A DNA stretch of 23,333 nucleotides from Circinella minor. Taxonomy: Eukaryota > Mucoromycota > Mucoromycetes > Mucorales > Lichtheimiaceae. The position numbers and the translations under genes were made by a program. Within the stretch, counting starts at the first letter, position 1. Each line of letters opens with the position of its first letter. Under the pieces are notes generated by a model. The model made no database searches. It was not told the DNA's origin and worked only from the letters and a program-made list of their open reading frames with translations. Positions 1 to 10,345 of the stretch are shown here, one piece after another. The stretch lies in contig JAEPRB010000423.1 of assembly GCA_016758965.1 (NCBI GenBank), positions 1 to 23,333 on the forward strand. The letters run 5' to 3'.

Positions 1-435
1 GTATTAAAAGTGAGATGTGCAAATGGTAAAAGAAAATAAAAAGTAAATGAAGTATGAGGAAGAAAAAGAGAACCAATGTTACGAGTAAAAATAATTCTTA
101 TTGGTTAGAGGTATTTATTTAAGATAATAATAATAATGATGATGATGGTAATAATGATGATGATGATGATAATGATGATGATAATAATAATGATGATGAT
201 GATAAGATATGGATATGGATATGATAAGAATGAAAAGAAGAATAAATATCAAGCAAGAGGACAAGGGAAGGTAAAAGGGAAGGTAAAAGGGAAGGTAAAA
301 GGGATGTAACAATATGACAAGTCATATATCAAAGGTGTCATAAGTCAACAACAAGAATACAATAAAAGAAAATAAACAACTTGAAAAAAAAACTACTTTT
401 GATGTAAAAGAAGTCTATATATCTTCCCGAATACT
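1..435. repeat. Low-complexity region: GAT/AAT trinucleotide repeat and 12-bp tandem repeat
   Basis: Positions 119-205 are an interrupted run of ATA/ATG/ATGATG trinucleotides, followed by a short GGATAT run. Positions 265-304 hold 3.3 perfect copies of the 12-mer gggaaggtaaaa. The open frames across it (His/Tyr-rich or Leu/Ser-rich on the minus strand) are translations of the microsatellite. I see no gene here. Confidence 0.85.
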
Positions 436-517
436 TCATTGTGTACAATGCAACAATACAAGTACAATGAAGCTTCTGGGTTTAGCATACTTAACAAAAA
501 AAGCCAAAAGTGCTAAA

Positions 518-925
518 CGTTCACCGCCGTAGGGATTGCGCCTGTAAGATGCAAGGCAGAGCCATGGGAGCAGGGAGCCACAAACGTACCGCAAACGTCC
601 TGCAAAACGTTCGCCGCCGTAGGGATTGCTGTTACAAGATACCAAGCAGAGCAGACAGAGCAGGGGGCCACAAACGTACCGCAAACGCATCGCTCTTTTG
701 CCAACTTTCAACAAAGGGGAACAATGTAGAAAATGCTAAACATTCACCGCGGTAGGGATTGCTCCCGTAAGATTACCAAGGCAAAGCAGACGGAGCAGGG
801 TCTCAAACGCACAGCAAACATCTTGCAGAACGTTCACCGTCGCAGAGATTCCTCCAGTAAGATTACCAAGGCAGAGCCGACAGCAAACGTCTCGCTTTTT
901 TGTTATTTTTCAACAAAGAGAAAAA
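518..925. repeat. Higher-order tandem repeat: two dimers of 90-bp units
   Basis: A unit beginning cgttcaccgccgtagggatt recurs, with drift, at 518, 608, 741 and 831. Spacing is 90, 133 and 90 bp, so the 90-bp pair is itself duplicated with a 223-bp period. Within units the order is conserved: the start box, a 'taagat..caaggcagagc' stretch, then 'caaacgtaccgcaaacg' or a variant. Copies 1-2 are closest to each other; copies 3-4 have drifted more. Because 90 is a multiple of three, frames stay open across two units on both strands, but no start, domain or codon pattern supports a gene. GC content is clearly above the surroundings. Confidence 0.75.
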
Positions 926-1128
926 GAGAAAACCAATAAAAAATCGCAAACGAAGTATTTTAAAAAAAACCAAAAAAAATAATTTAATTCCCAGCAACCA
1001 GGAGAGAAAATTGATTCGTCAATATTTTCTTGGGGGAAGCTTGGGGGGGAGGTTTGAATTTTGGCACGCGTCTATTTTTTTTTTAATGAAGAACCTACCT
1101 ACGTACCCTTGTTTTTTTTCCTAAACTC
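926..1128. other. A/T-tract spacer, no gene seen
   Basis: AT-rich DNA with homopolymer runs and a G-run near 1040. Nothing coding or structural can be supported. Confidence 0.6.
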
Positions 1129-1731
1129 ATGCTAAAAGCTCCTTCCGCTTCCAACTTTTTTTTTTTTTTTCTGCAAGACACAATGGTTACGCCATTCATC
1201 TATTTCATTGCGACTGCTGCTGATTTCAAGGCTATTGTCAGAGAAAAGAAAGCCAAGCAGAAGAAAGAAATAAACGAGGTCAAGGAAGAAACCTACAGAA
1301 TACAAGAGGCAGTGAAAAACATGGAAGACGGCAGCAATAAGGTTCACAGACAACTTGAAGGCCTAAAAACAACATTAAGCGAATCAATTATGTTCAATTG
1401 ACTAGCCAATCCGTTGAGTGGACGCGACTTTCCACACCCGCTTGACGACAATGGTGTTGTCATGACACTCTTGGTCAAACTGTACTTGAACAAGAGTGCA
1501 ACTCTGTATATCTTACGACTTGAAAAATGTTACGCCCTTTACCAAGGTCCCTACGATGAACATTCGCACAAATATGGTTTGGATTTAACAACATGGTGTG
1601 ATCTCTCGAAAACCCAACAACGCCAAGCCAACTCCTTACATGAGGAACACATAAAAAACAGATTTTCTTTGCTCGCATGTGGTGGTTATTGGGACGCACG
1701 TTTCTTGATGGTTAACTTTTTATGCTTTTGA
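1129..1731 (+). pseudogene. Decayed coiled-coil protein gene, one in-frame TGA
   Basis: One frame stays open over about 200 codons except for a single TGA at 1399-1401. Before the stop the translation is a Lys/Glu-rich heptad-like stretch (EKKAKQKKEINEVKEETY and onward), typical of a coiled coil. After the stop it continues as a mixed globular-looking sequence (for example VVMTLLVKLYLNKSATLYI, and a Cys/Trp-containing end LLACGGYWDARF). Composition on both sides looks protein-coding rather than random AT-rich DNA, so I read this as one frame with a nonsense mutation. No family is recognised. It could also be an exon that uses an unrecognised intron over the stop. It may form one decayed gene with the stretch at 2108-2638. 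Confidence 0.4.
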
Positions 1732-1736
1732 ATTAA

Positions 1737-2107
1737 ATGATCCAGGAACCGCGGATGAAAAGTAAATTGTTTTATTATCATTTTTACTCACACAAGCTTA
1801 AAACTTGTCATTCTTATATAATCCATCCCGTTCTGACATCCAAACGTAAGTACATCTTTTGTTTTAGCAAGACTGTGTGGTTTGAAGGGGAATTGAGTCA
1901 AAGTAATCTAACTCATCTCATAGTAACTCGACTTCCGGTTAAAATATCGGTAACAAGTATGTTATTATTGATTTACCTCGGGGTCTTCCTAGATTTGACA
2001 ACGAATGTGTTCTATGAAAGTAGTTTAAAAACTGACTCCAACACAAATAATGGTATATGGCATATATTATTTTTATATGATATGTGTTATGTGTACAATC
2101 AGAATAG
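1737..2107 (+). other. Unassigned stretch between two decayed frames
   Basis: A 126-codon open frame crosses this stretch, but its composition (Leu, Tyr, Asn, Thr, Ser) is what AT-rich DNA gives by chance and no motif is visible. It may be remnant sequence of the decayed gene on either side. I do not call a gene. Confidence 0.3.
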
Positions 2108-2638
2108 TTTGGATTGAGTGAAAGCGTTATAAACGATGGAGGATATGATGTTGAAAATCAAGCAGAGTGTTCGGAAGATGACAGCCGATAATACTTTGAT
2201 GTGGAACTACTCCCAACATACGAAATTCTTGCAGATTGTGATTTTCTTATGGTTTCATCAAATGATTTGTATCCGGGGGTTGAAGGATTGGACCAAGTGG
2301 ATGGAATGGAAACGGTGGGATTGCTGAATGAAAATGGACATGGTATCTATGTAGGTGATGATTAAGATAGTGAGTACCGAGGTCAATCATTGAACTATGA
2401 TGCTACATTGACACGTGACGACGATGACGATAATTATTATGAGGAAATACAATACAAACACAAACTTGGCTTTATGACCAACAGTTGGAAAAAAAAACCT
2501 AAAGGAATCGTACGAAAGCAAGACATGAATGTAACTCAAGCAAATCGTGGTAAAGTCGATAAAAAAAAAAGACATGTCAAGGAACCGGGGCAACAATACA
2601 AGGGGTGTCCTTGGTCGTCTGTCCTGACACAACATTAG
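2108..2638 (+). pseudogene. Decayed gene for an acidic/basic-tailed protein, two in-frame TAA stops
   Basis: A single frame reads for 177 codons with only two internal stops, TAA at 2189-2191 and TAA at 2363-2365, and ends at TAG 2636-2638. Between the stops the composition is strongly protein-like: an acidic region (LLPTYEILADCDFLMVSSND and onward), an Asp run (RDDDDDNYYEE), then a Lys-rich basic part (WKKKPKG, DKKKRHVKEPG). A further coding-like piece in another frame follows to about 2985, including a small AT-hook-like KRDRGRLPKK at about 2925-2955. No family is recognised. No intron of plausible size removes either stop. Confidence 0.4.
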
Positions 2639-2985
2639 AAAATCACAAAACAACCCCTGCACAATACGAATCATCCACATTTTCAAAAGAAAACCGAAGG
2701 ATGAGAGGCAAAGCAACATATTACAAAACACTTTACAATTGGGCTTCAAGAAAGTTCTTGACAATCGTATAACAAACAAAGGTATTTTTTCAATCACTTG
2801 TGTTTATTATTATTTTTCTCGAAAAAGTTATTAGGTTTACACGTGGGACTTTATTCAAGAAAAACAAGAAAACTCTCATTCCTTCTGACAATACTTTGGA
2901 ACAGAAGGAGAGGGAAACAAGGAAACGTGACCGAGGCCGTCTTCCAAAAAAAAATAGTTTAGGATCAATGAATAATATGATGTGA

Positions 2986-3464
2986 GGCAAAAAAATAAAT
3001 AAATAGTACCTGTTTCCCAATTACTGTAGCATAGTTCCCTACACCTACACCTTCACCTACACCTTCAAACACGTACAAATTAAAAAAAAAAAGAGTATAC
3101 TTTATAATAATAATAAAAGTATTGTTAGATATCTTATTCAAAAATATTCAACTTCTCAATATAAATATGATAATATAAAGTTATTTAGGAAATATCCAAT
3201 GAATGCCATTTTTTTCTTAAGGTGATTATATAATATAAATTTACGATACGTATGTTTTTATTTTAAATTTGTCATGTAAATTGTAATAAGTTTAATAAGT
3301 TAATTCATACCAGTAAACCTCATTATATGTTAAATTTATGCCAAAATTCCTTCTATTGACCTATTTTTAAAGTCAGTTGAGCATATATAAAATGTTTATC
3401 ATATCATTCCTTTTCTTCTTTTTTTTTTCTTTATAAAATTATTAAAATAACTTCATGAACAAGA
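2986..3464. other. AT-rich spacer, no gene seen
   Basis: Very AT-rich. A short imperfect 12-bp tandem (ctacacctac/accttc) lies at about 3039-3066. No open frame or RNA structure can be supported. Confidence 0.6.
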
Positions 3465-4363
3465 ATGACACTTTATTTACAAGTCTTTTTTGATTATATA
3501 CTCAACTCTTTTTCCAGTGTGACCTTCAAATTTGCTTGGAATCAGGTTAATATAAAGGACCTCGGGCTTGATAAATTACATATTATCATTGACGCAGGAG
3601 ATGCTTGTAATTTTATCAAACAAGTATCTTTTGATTTTTCACTTGAACATGCTGACGAGAAAAAAAAAAAAAAATAACAAAATAACGAATATTGTATAAT
3701 TCATGACATTCATCCAAAGGTCGTTTTTTTTCTTACTTATAAACTTTTAATAGAAACATGATGCCACTTCTACTTTACTTAATAAACAAGCTTATTACAG
3801 AGCGATAATTAAAATCAGCATTATGGTTATCTTTGTGATATTGTGTACGTGTTTTACAGATGATGAAGAACGAATGGCAAGTTTTAAAATTTTGGAACGC
3901 TTAAATATCAATGATGAAGGTAAGATTTCAATTAGAAGGGAACACAAGCAAGGCATTTATTAATTTGATATTCAAGATACGTACGTATCATCAATAATTT
4001 ACAAGGTTCAGTGAGTCACCCATATTTTTGGACATATTTTTACAAATACGTAAATATAATATAAAAAGAATTATAAACTATTTTTTAATAATACTATTAC
4101 AAATCTAATTATTATTTTAAAGGGAATTTCAAACATTGAGTGACTTTATAGAAACCGCCAAAAACAAACAATCTACATCAGTAGAAGCATCCAATTATTA
4201 GATTATTAATTACGAGTTATTATTGATGGTCCTGCTATACGACTTTGTACAACAACAGTAACAACTTTGGAACAGCGCATCATTGTCAATTATATGTTAG
4301 ATTGATCGAACTGGTTGAAAGAGTATATAGAACAGCAGAAGTATTATAATTCGGACATGATAG

Positions 4364-4650
4364 TTCCATGTTGATGAACCAACAATACCTTATACAGCAT
4401 TTTTATATGGAGACCAAGAATTAGTATTCCAACAATCCAACCGAAGCCATTATTCGCGTCATTTTTAGAAATCATTTATTTCCAACGTCACATAAAATTC
4501 GTACACCAATTATCAATACAGTAAAACCCCGTTTTGCACACCCCCGCTTTTTGCACACTTTTTGGCCAAAATCCCATATGTGCAAAAAACGGGGTTTTCT
4601 GTAAATGGGATTTACCATTAAACCATCAACAACAACAAGATGATAAACAA
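4364..4650 (+). repeat. Duplicated gene fragment, copy 1 (carries miniature transposon)
   Basis: It aligns by eye with 4961-5180. Both begin ttccatgttg, share atatggagaccaa, then caaca, gaagccat, and cacataaaattcgtacacc versus cacacaaaatccgcacc. Copy 1 is interrupted at 4519-4601 by a miniature element that copy 2 lacks. Small indels put the copies in different frames. Confidence 0.65.
4519..4601. mobile_element. 83-bp miniature inverted-repeat element (pogo/Tc1-mariner-like ends)
   Basis: The element begins CAG and ends CTG and is flanked on both sides by TA (4517-4518 and 4602-4603), the target of Tc1/mariner superfamily elements. Its arms are inverted repeats: cagtaaaaccccgttttgca on the left and the complement of tgcaaaaaacggggttttctg on the right. 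The left arm holds two direct copies of a ccccg-ttttgcacac box. CAG/CTG tips are characteristic of pogo-like elements by established knowledge. The paralogous segment at 5128-5140 gives a nearly matching empty site, supporting these ends. It has no coding capacity, so it would need a transposase supplied elsewhere. Confidence 0.8.
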
Positions 4651-4960
4651 TTTTATGTTTTTGCCCAAGATGATTAAATGAAACATATTTAAAGGAGTTC
4701 AATACGTACTTTGAATTAGATGATTGATGGAGCTAGATCCATTTAGTATATCTATTTGGTTCATCAAGTAAATATATGACTACTATGCATATCCAACTTT
4801 GTGGTCAGCAACATCTATATCAGATGGAACCTGGAGGTTACTAGATATCAGTATATGTATGCTTATTGCGACAACAAAGTAACCATTGGGAATGTATAGG
4901 ATATCTTATCCAGTATGGATTATGCTTAGAGGCGTTTAGCCATTACCAAGAAATAAATTC

Positions 4961-5180
4961 TTCCATGTTGGTGGAACAACAATCCCTCATACACGTTCCT
5001 GGAATTTTATATGGAGACCAAAAGTTAATTTACCAACAAGCTAATAATACAACAGAAGCCATCATAATCTTCTTCGTCATCAATAACCATCCATACCCAC
5101 CTCCACACAAAATCCGCACCAACATTGTCAATGAATTGGATTTTCCGTTAGACCAGCAGCAAAATGACAATGAACAACAT
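4961..5180 (+). repeat. Duplicated gene fragment, copy 2 (empty site)
   Basis: The uninterrupted partner of 4364-4650. At the point where copy 1 carries the 83-bp element, this copy reads tcaatgaattggat without insertion. A 127-codon open frame crosses it (4866-5249), but a local length difference upstream of atatggagacc shows it is out of register with copy 1, so neither copy looks functional. Confidence 0.6.
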
Positions 5181-5699
5181 ACCTCTTTTGCATTGATCAT
5201 CAAAGGAAATATTCCTGAAGCTAGTATACGCGGTCTACAATGCGTGTGATTGGTGGTGCTTTGTTCATTGGGCTGATTTATGTGGTCTATCAAATAGTTC
5301 AAATAGTATAACTACTTTGCCAATCGATGTTCATGGCCAACAAGACGTACGGAATATGGTATTTCGAGCTTTCTTAATCTTAATGTATGTACGATTATTG
5401 CGCGAAAAACGCACCCTTAGCACATAGACTTTAGACGATATGAGATATGTAAAGCAATAGGGCAAAACGCCCTCATAAAAGTAAGTTTGTTTGTTTTTTA
5501 TATGTACATGAATATGTGTATAAAAATAATTTCATTAATGTGTACGTATATTATAATTATCGTTAGGACCCAAACCCAGATGCGGTACTCATCAAGTGGA
5601 TTACACACCACCACTACCACCACCATTTGAACCAGAATCACAGCACATGATTAATTTTTGTTTTCTTGCAATAATTTTAAATTATATAAATCGATTTAT

Positions 5700-6986
5700 A
5701 TAATTGATCTTAATATTTAGTTAGAAACTAAAACTATGAAATATATATATAGAACTAACAAAAAAAATATGAGTTGAGGTCTGGAGAGGGGTATATATAT
5801 ATATATATTATTATTATTATTATTATTATTTTGCTAGGAAAACAACGCAGGTAGAAGCTGTCAATTAAATTTTTAGTCTATTTGTTTATAATGGGCAGCC
5901 AAGTGTTTTGTTGTTGTTGTTGTTGTCCAAGAACAACTATATTTTATCATGTAAAAAGAAATCTATAAATCTTTCTCTATAGCAACTTGTTTGTTTTTTT
6001 ATATTTTACCATGGCAACGATAATAATTAAATAAACTTTTTTTTTAGATAAGCTTAGAATTGACAACTTTTATTTTTTGATCTTAATCATTAATACAATC
6101 TACATACAAAAAGAAATTAAATATGTTTTGTTGTCAAGTATGATAAAGTTGCATGTTATAATTTTCGTTGTATAAACAAAACTGTATACCTGACAACCAA
6201 AAAATATTATTTTGATACAATAAATATTCTCATTTTTTTTATTCATACGTAAATATCTATAAATGTTTCTAATCGAACTTTTATATCAACTTTCCATTAT
6301 TATTCCCAATACTTTTAATATTTAAAATTTGTATTAAATGTATGTTCCTGATGGGTTATAAAAAATCGATTTCCCCTTTCCCTCCCCCTCCCCCCCCTTT
6401 CTTAATGCATAAAATGGGGATGGGATATAGATTTCTAAGTCTTGGTAGATCACGTGCTCGCTTTTACTTGGTGGCGTCTTAAGGGGAGGGGGAAACATGT
6501 CCACTTGGATCTTCTTTTTTGACAGTTATTACAACAATACTGGTTTTTTTTTTCTGTTATTGCTCTGTTAACATAATGCATATGTTATATTAAAAAAAAG
6601 AGAGAGAGAGAGAAGTGTGGATTGCATTATTCACTCTATAGAAATTATATATTTGAGTGAAAAGAAAAAAAGAGAAAGAGTTCATTTGCCATTCTACTTG
6701 AAAAAATAATATGAAAGAGAGAGAGAAGCTTATATTAATGCGTGTCTATGTTTTTTGTTTTTTTTTACGGAGCTTCTTTTTTTAACTCCCCACACATTAA
6801 AGAACCCAAATAAGTTGTCAAACTAAAATATATAATTTAGTAACTTTCACTAAATGAAAAAACAAGTCCAAATTATCCGACAGACTCCTCTTCTTGTTCT
6901 TTAAAAAAAAAACATGTTTCTTGTAATAATAAACACGTTGTTTAAACCTTGGGAACTTAGAAACGAGAATTTTCTTCTTCTTCTTT

Positions 6987-7019
<33 letters not shown>

Positions 7020-7045
7020 TTGTGAAGAGATTGAAGTGTAGTATC

Positions 7046-7078
<33 letters not shown>

Positions 7079-7444
7079 AAGAACATGTTTATATATATAA
7101 ATTCTTCTTCTTTGGCATAATAATAAAACGTTCTATAAACGCGATGAGGTCCACTCTCGTTCTTTTTAAGGTCCATTATAACACACATTTTTGGGTGTTG
7201 TAGAAAGTTAAATATAGTAACAAGTAAAAAAAAAAGAAAAGCTGACTTGAACGGAAAGGGTTGGGGGGTGGGGAGTTTCATTGGCTGTATTTTAACATGG
7301 TTGCATCATCATCATGTTCCGCCTAACTTCACAGCCCTTTTTTTTTTTATACATATATAATTTAACCAAGTTCCGGTTCCTTTTTTTATTTTTTCTTCAT
7401 CTCCTTTACTTTTTTTTTTTCATATACATTTATATATATAAATC
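5700..7444. promoter_or_regulatory. Long upstream region of profilin, rich in microsatellites
   Basis: No gene is seen in about 1.7 kb. It contains (TA)n and (TTA)n at about 5792-5830, a TTG run at about 5909-5927, GA tracts at about 6600-6614 and 6716-6725, a (CT)n run ending in T's at about 6986-7021, and an A-run of about 26 at 7049-7076. The last 60 bases before the profilin start are T/C-rich, as before the other genes of this window. Open frames here are microsatellite translations. Confidence 0.55.
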
Positions 7445-8195
7445 ATGTCTTGGCAAGCTTATGTTGATACCAACCTTATAGGTACTGGTAGCGTCAGTCA
7501 AGCTGCCATCTTTGGTTTGAATGGTTCTCAATGGGCTGCTTCTCCTTCTTTCCAGGTAAAAATTAGGGGGGAAAAGAATAATAAAATTCATCTCGAACAA
7601 AAATTCCAATAAAAAAAAAAACAAAGCATCTTCTAAACAACTTTATATATATATATATAGGTTAGCGCTAATGAAGTTCAAGATATTATTGCTGGTTTCA
7701 GTAACTCTGAAAAAATCCTTGAATCAGGTATTCACATCGCTGGTACCAAGTATCTTACTTTACGTGCTGATGACCGTTCCATTTACGGTAAAAAGGTAAA
7801 CGTAGTTATTATTAAATTGAGAAAAAAAAGGAAGGGAGGAGGAGGAAAATTTATATACATATATATGAAATGAAAGGTGTAAAGGAGGAGGAGGGATAGT
7901 GAAGGTTTGGAAGTTATTAAAGAAAAAAGATAAAAGAAAAAACTAATTTTTTATTATAATTATTAGGGTGCTGATGGTGTCTGTCTCGTCAAAACAAATC
8001 AAGCTGTCTTGATCGCTATTTACAAGGAAGGTATTCAACCTGGTTCTTGTACAACGGTCGTTGAAGGTTTGGCTGATTATTTGATTTCTGTCAGTTACGT
8101 AAGTATTTCTTGTTTTTGTTTTTTTATAATATAATATAATATATATCATTAATATACTCACACTTTCTTTCTTATTTTTTTTTTGTTCACAGTAA
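7445..8195 (+). CDS. Profilin (actin-monomer-binding protein), 4 exons
   Basis: Exons are 7445-7555, 7661-7795, 7967-8098 and 8193-8195, giving 126 residues, the usual length of fungal profilins. All introns are GT-AG and phase 0. The protein starts [15 protein letters not shown] and contains [14 protein letters not shown] and the final [10 protein letters not shown], all hallmarks of the profilin family. Trp3 and the C-terminal Tyr belong to the poly-proline binding face by family knowledge. Profilin binds G-actin, exchanges its nucleotide and delivers it to formins in the cytoplasm. The last exon holds only the TAA stop: reading through instead adds a tail absent from the family, while splicing to the acceptor ttgttcacag ends the protein exactly where profilins end. 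A CT-rich leader precedes the ATG. Confidence 0.95.
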
Positions 8196-9495
8196 AAAAA
8201 AAAAAGAAAAAAAAAGTATCCTATATGTTTCTCAATTGTTCTTTTTTTTTTTTTTTTTTGTTCTCAATATATTCCTCTCCCAAAAAACGTATCCCCCCCA
8301 CACATATGAACGTTATATACATACACAACAACACATTCCATAAAAGAGTACCCTACTCTTTTTTTTTTTTTTATAAAACCTATTAAAAAAAATAATGAAT
8401 GGATTATATATTTTATTTATAAAAAGAAACCTGGTTCCTTTTTTAAAATGGAAACCCGAAAAAAAATGCAATTCTTTTTTGGGAAAAAATCATCATCATC
8501 ATACGTTTTTAGATGGGTTGTTCATTCTGTACACCCAAACCTTTCCCACTCTTTTTTTATATTTTATTATATTAGAACAGTAGTGATATATAATGTTGAT
8601 AGGATTATTATAAAAGAGAGAGAGAGAGAGAGAGAGAGAGGTATGAAGAGGTTTTTAACATGGAAAAGCGAATTTTAGGGTTTGGAAGAAGAAGAAAAAA
8701 AAAAAGGTTCGGGGTGACCCAAGAAGAGAGGCGGGGGAAGAAAGCTTCCGTCTTTTTTTTTTTTTTAACCAAATGTAATAATACCTGTTACATGAGCCAC
8801 AATTCAATTATCAGGTGCTTCTTATACTATAGCATAAGTCAAGTCTTATGACTCTATATATATAATGGTGTTATTAAACTCCTTCATTTTGTGGATTTAT
8901 TCACAGATATCTATAGAAGCGTGCGTAAAAAAAAAAAAAAAAAGGTATCCAAGTGAGTTTTTTTATGTGATATTAATATACTACAATCATGTTTTTCATT
9001 TTACCTTTAGTGAATGTTAAATCAATCAAATAGTCAAATACCAAGTTATGCCCAAGCAGACATCCCTTAAAAAAGTCATGGTATAATTCTGTTTCAATAC
9101 TTTCTGTATAAAATCACTCTATTCTCGGAGAGAATAATATGTAAATCGAGATTGAATAATTGCTATGCCAGGAAGTGCATAAAACAACTCATATCATCGA
9201 TTTATAAAACATCTAAAAAAAGAAACCCCCCCCCCTTCTTTTTGCGCGTCATATCCTTTTCGCACAAGTAAAAAATTATTCTCTCTCTCACTTTGCGTCG
9301 TTATTAATTTATGGATTTAAACTACTTTAAGTAATCTAAATGAATCTCGGGCAATTTATTCTATACATTTTTAACCCGAAGAATGATAGAATTATAAAGA
9401 CAATTAAGTTTTGTCCCGCCTTTTTTCATCAAGTAGGATAAAACTTCATTCTCCTTTTCCTATCCACTCTTTTCTTTTAACTTTTTATCTAAAAA
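8196..9495. other. Intergenic: profilin 3' region and upstream of the nucleotidyltransferase
   Basis: Contains A and T runs, a (GA)n tract at about 8617-8640 and a poly-C run near 9227. Open frames of 60-76 codons are homopolymer-rich and unsupported. The last 60 bases (about 9430-9490) are CT-rich, resembling the leaders of neighbouring genes. Confidence 0.5.
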
Positions 9496-10345
9496 ATGAA
9501 AGGTAAAGTATTGAATTGTATGCTTATTTGTCAGGAAAAAACCAAACTCAAAATCAAAGAACTTTTTTATAGTACTTATTCTTGGTGCTGGTTATGGTAC
9601 ACGACTTCAACGCGACCTGAACGCGTCTTCTGATTATAAACATCTTTTGGGTGTTCCAAAAGCCTTACTTCCATTAGGAGGTCGAGATGCTCTCATTACC
9701 CATTGGTTAGACCTATTCCGTTCACACAACATTACTGACATTTATGTTGTTACCAATGCTGCTACCTATGATGCTTTTATTTCTTGGGCAGAACGTAACC
9801 AAGTACCTTCTTCCAACATTGTAAGTGATGGTACTCTTACCAATGAAACACGTCTGGGGGCCGTTCCTGATATTGCTTTTGGTATTCATCATTTCGGTCT
9901 TACCAATGACCATGTCTTGGTAGTAGGAGGAGACACTTTATTTTTAAACGATTTTGACTTGAAAGAATTATTAAATCATGTTACCTCGGGTAGTTGTTTA
10001 GTAACAACGTATTCAATACCTGATCATGATGTACACAAGTTTGGTATTGTGGAAACAAATCAACAAGGTATTATGACAAGTTTTTTGGAAAAACCTGATC
10101 CAAAAGAAACAACATCTCGATTGGCATGTCCATGTTTTTATGTATTTGATCGAGACGCTTTACCCTTGATTGATGCATTTGTGGAAGAATCCAAAGGACA
10201 ACCAAAAGAAACATTTGATGCCACGGGTAAATTTTTAGCTTATTTGTATCCAAGATTTAATGTAAAAACGTATCCTATTTCAGGTCGTATAGATGTGGGT
10301 GGACTCAAGTCATATATAGAAGCCAATGCATATTTTGCTGAATAG
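9496..10345 (+). CDS. Sugar-phosphate nucleotidyltransferase-like protein (GT-A fold), 2 exons
   Basis: Exons are 9496-9502 (only 7 nt) and 9573-10345, with a 70-nt GT-AG intron, giving 259 residues. Splicing recreates the family's start MKVLILGAGYGTRL, in place of the shorter in-frame TTG start at 9647. Motifs of the nucleotidyl transferase family (RmlA/GlmU/LicC type) occur in order: nucleotide-binding G-A-G-Y-G-T-R (7-13), P-K at 31-32, metal-binding VVGGD (D123), KFGIVE (158-163), EKP (175-177) and D-V-G-G (243-246). Such enzymes join a sugar phosphate (or choline phosphate) to a nucleotide in the cytosol. The substrate cannot be read from the sequence. It lacks the C-terminal left-handed beta-helix of GDP-mannose pyrophosphorylases and resembles the short bacterial enzymes. 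The 3' end converges on the hydroxylase gene 167 bp away. Confidence 0.85.

Larger units (their letters stand above)
3465..5690 (+). pseudogene. Extended decayed multi-exon gene region with an internal duplication
   Basis: Exon-like pieces appear in order but in different frames and with stops. One at about 3541-3660 reads VNIKDLGLDKLHIIIDAGDA. An acceptor-flanked piece at 3860-3919 reads DDEERMASFKILERLNINDE and ends in a good donor (gtaagatt). A piece at about 4122-4200 reads LSDFIETAKNKQSTSVEA. A piece at about 5357-5480 contains FRAFLILMYVRLLREKRTL with stops. A Pro-rich piece at 5575-5650 follows an intron-like gtaagt...ttag. Two segments, 4364-4650 and 4961-5180, are diverged copies of each other sharing FLYGDQ/ILYGDQ-type text. 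No intact frame longer than about 127 codons exists and no family is recognised. Confidence 0.4.

Noticed and set aside
115..325. His/Tyr-rich and Leu/Ser-rich open frames on the minus strand
   Set aside because: They are translations of the GAT/AAT trinucleotide and 12-bp tandem repeats, with no start context or motif.
436..755. Cys-rich overlapping frames on both strands with repeated RLRYVCG-like text
   Set aside because: The repetition comes from the 90-bp DNA repeats, whose length is a multiple of three; both strands are open equally.
6901..7281. 126-codon minus-strand frame
   Set aside because: Built from poly-T, (CT)n and poly-A tracts; composition is homopolymer translation.
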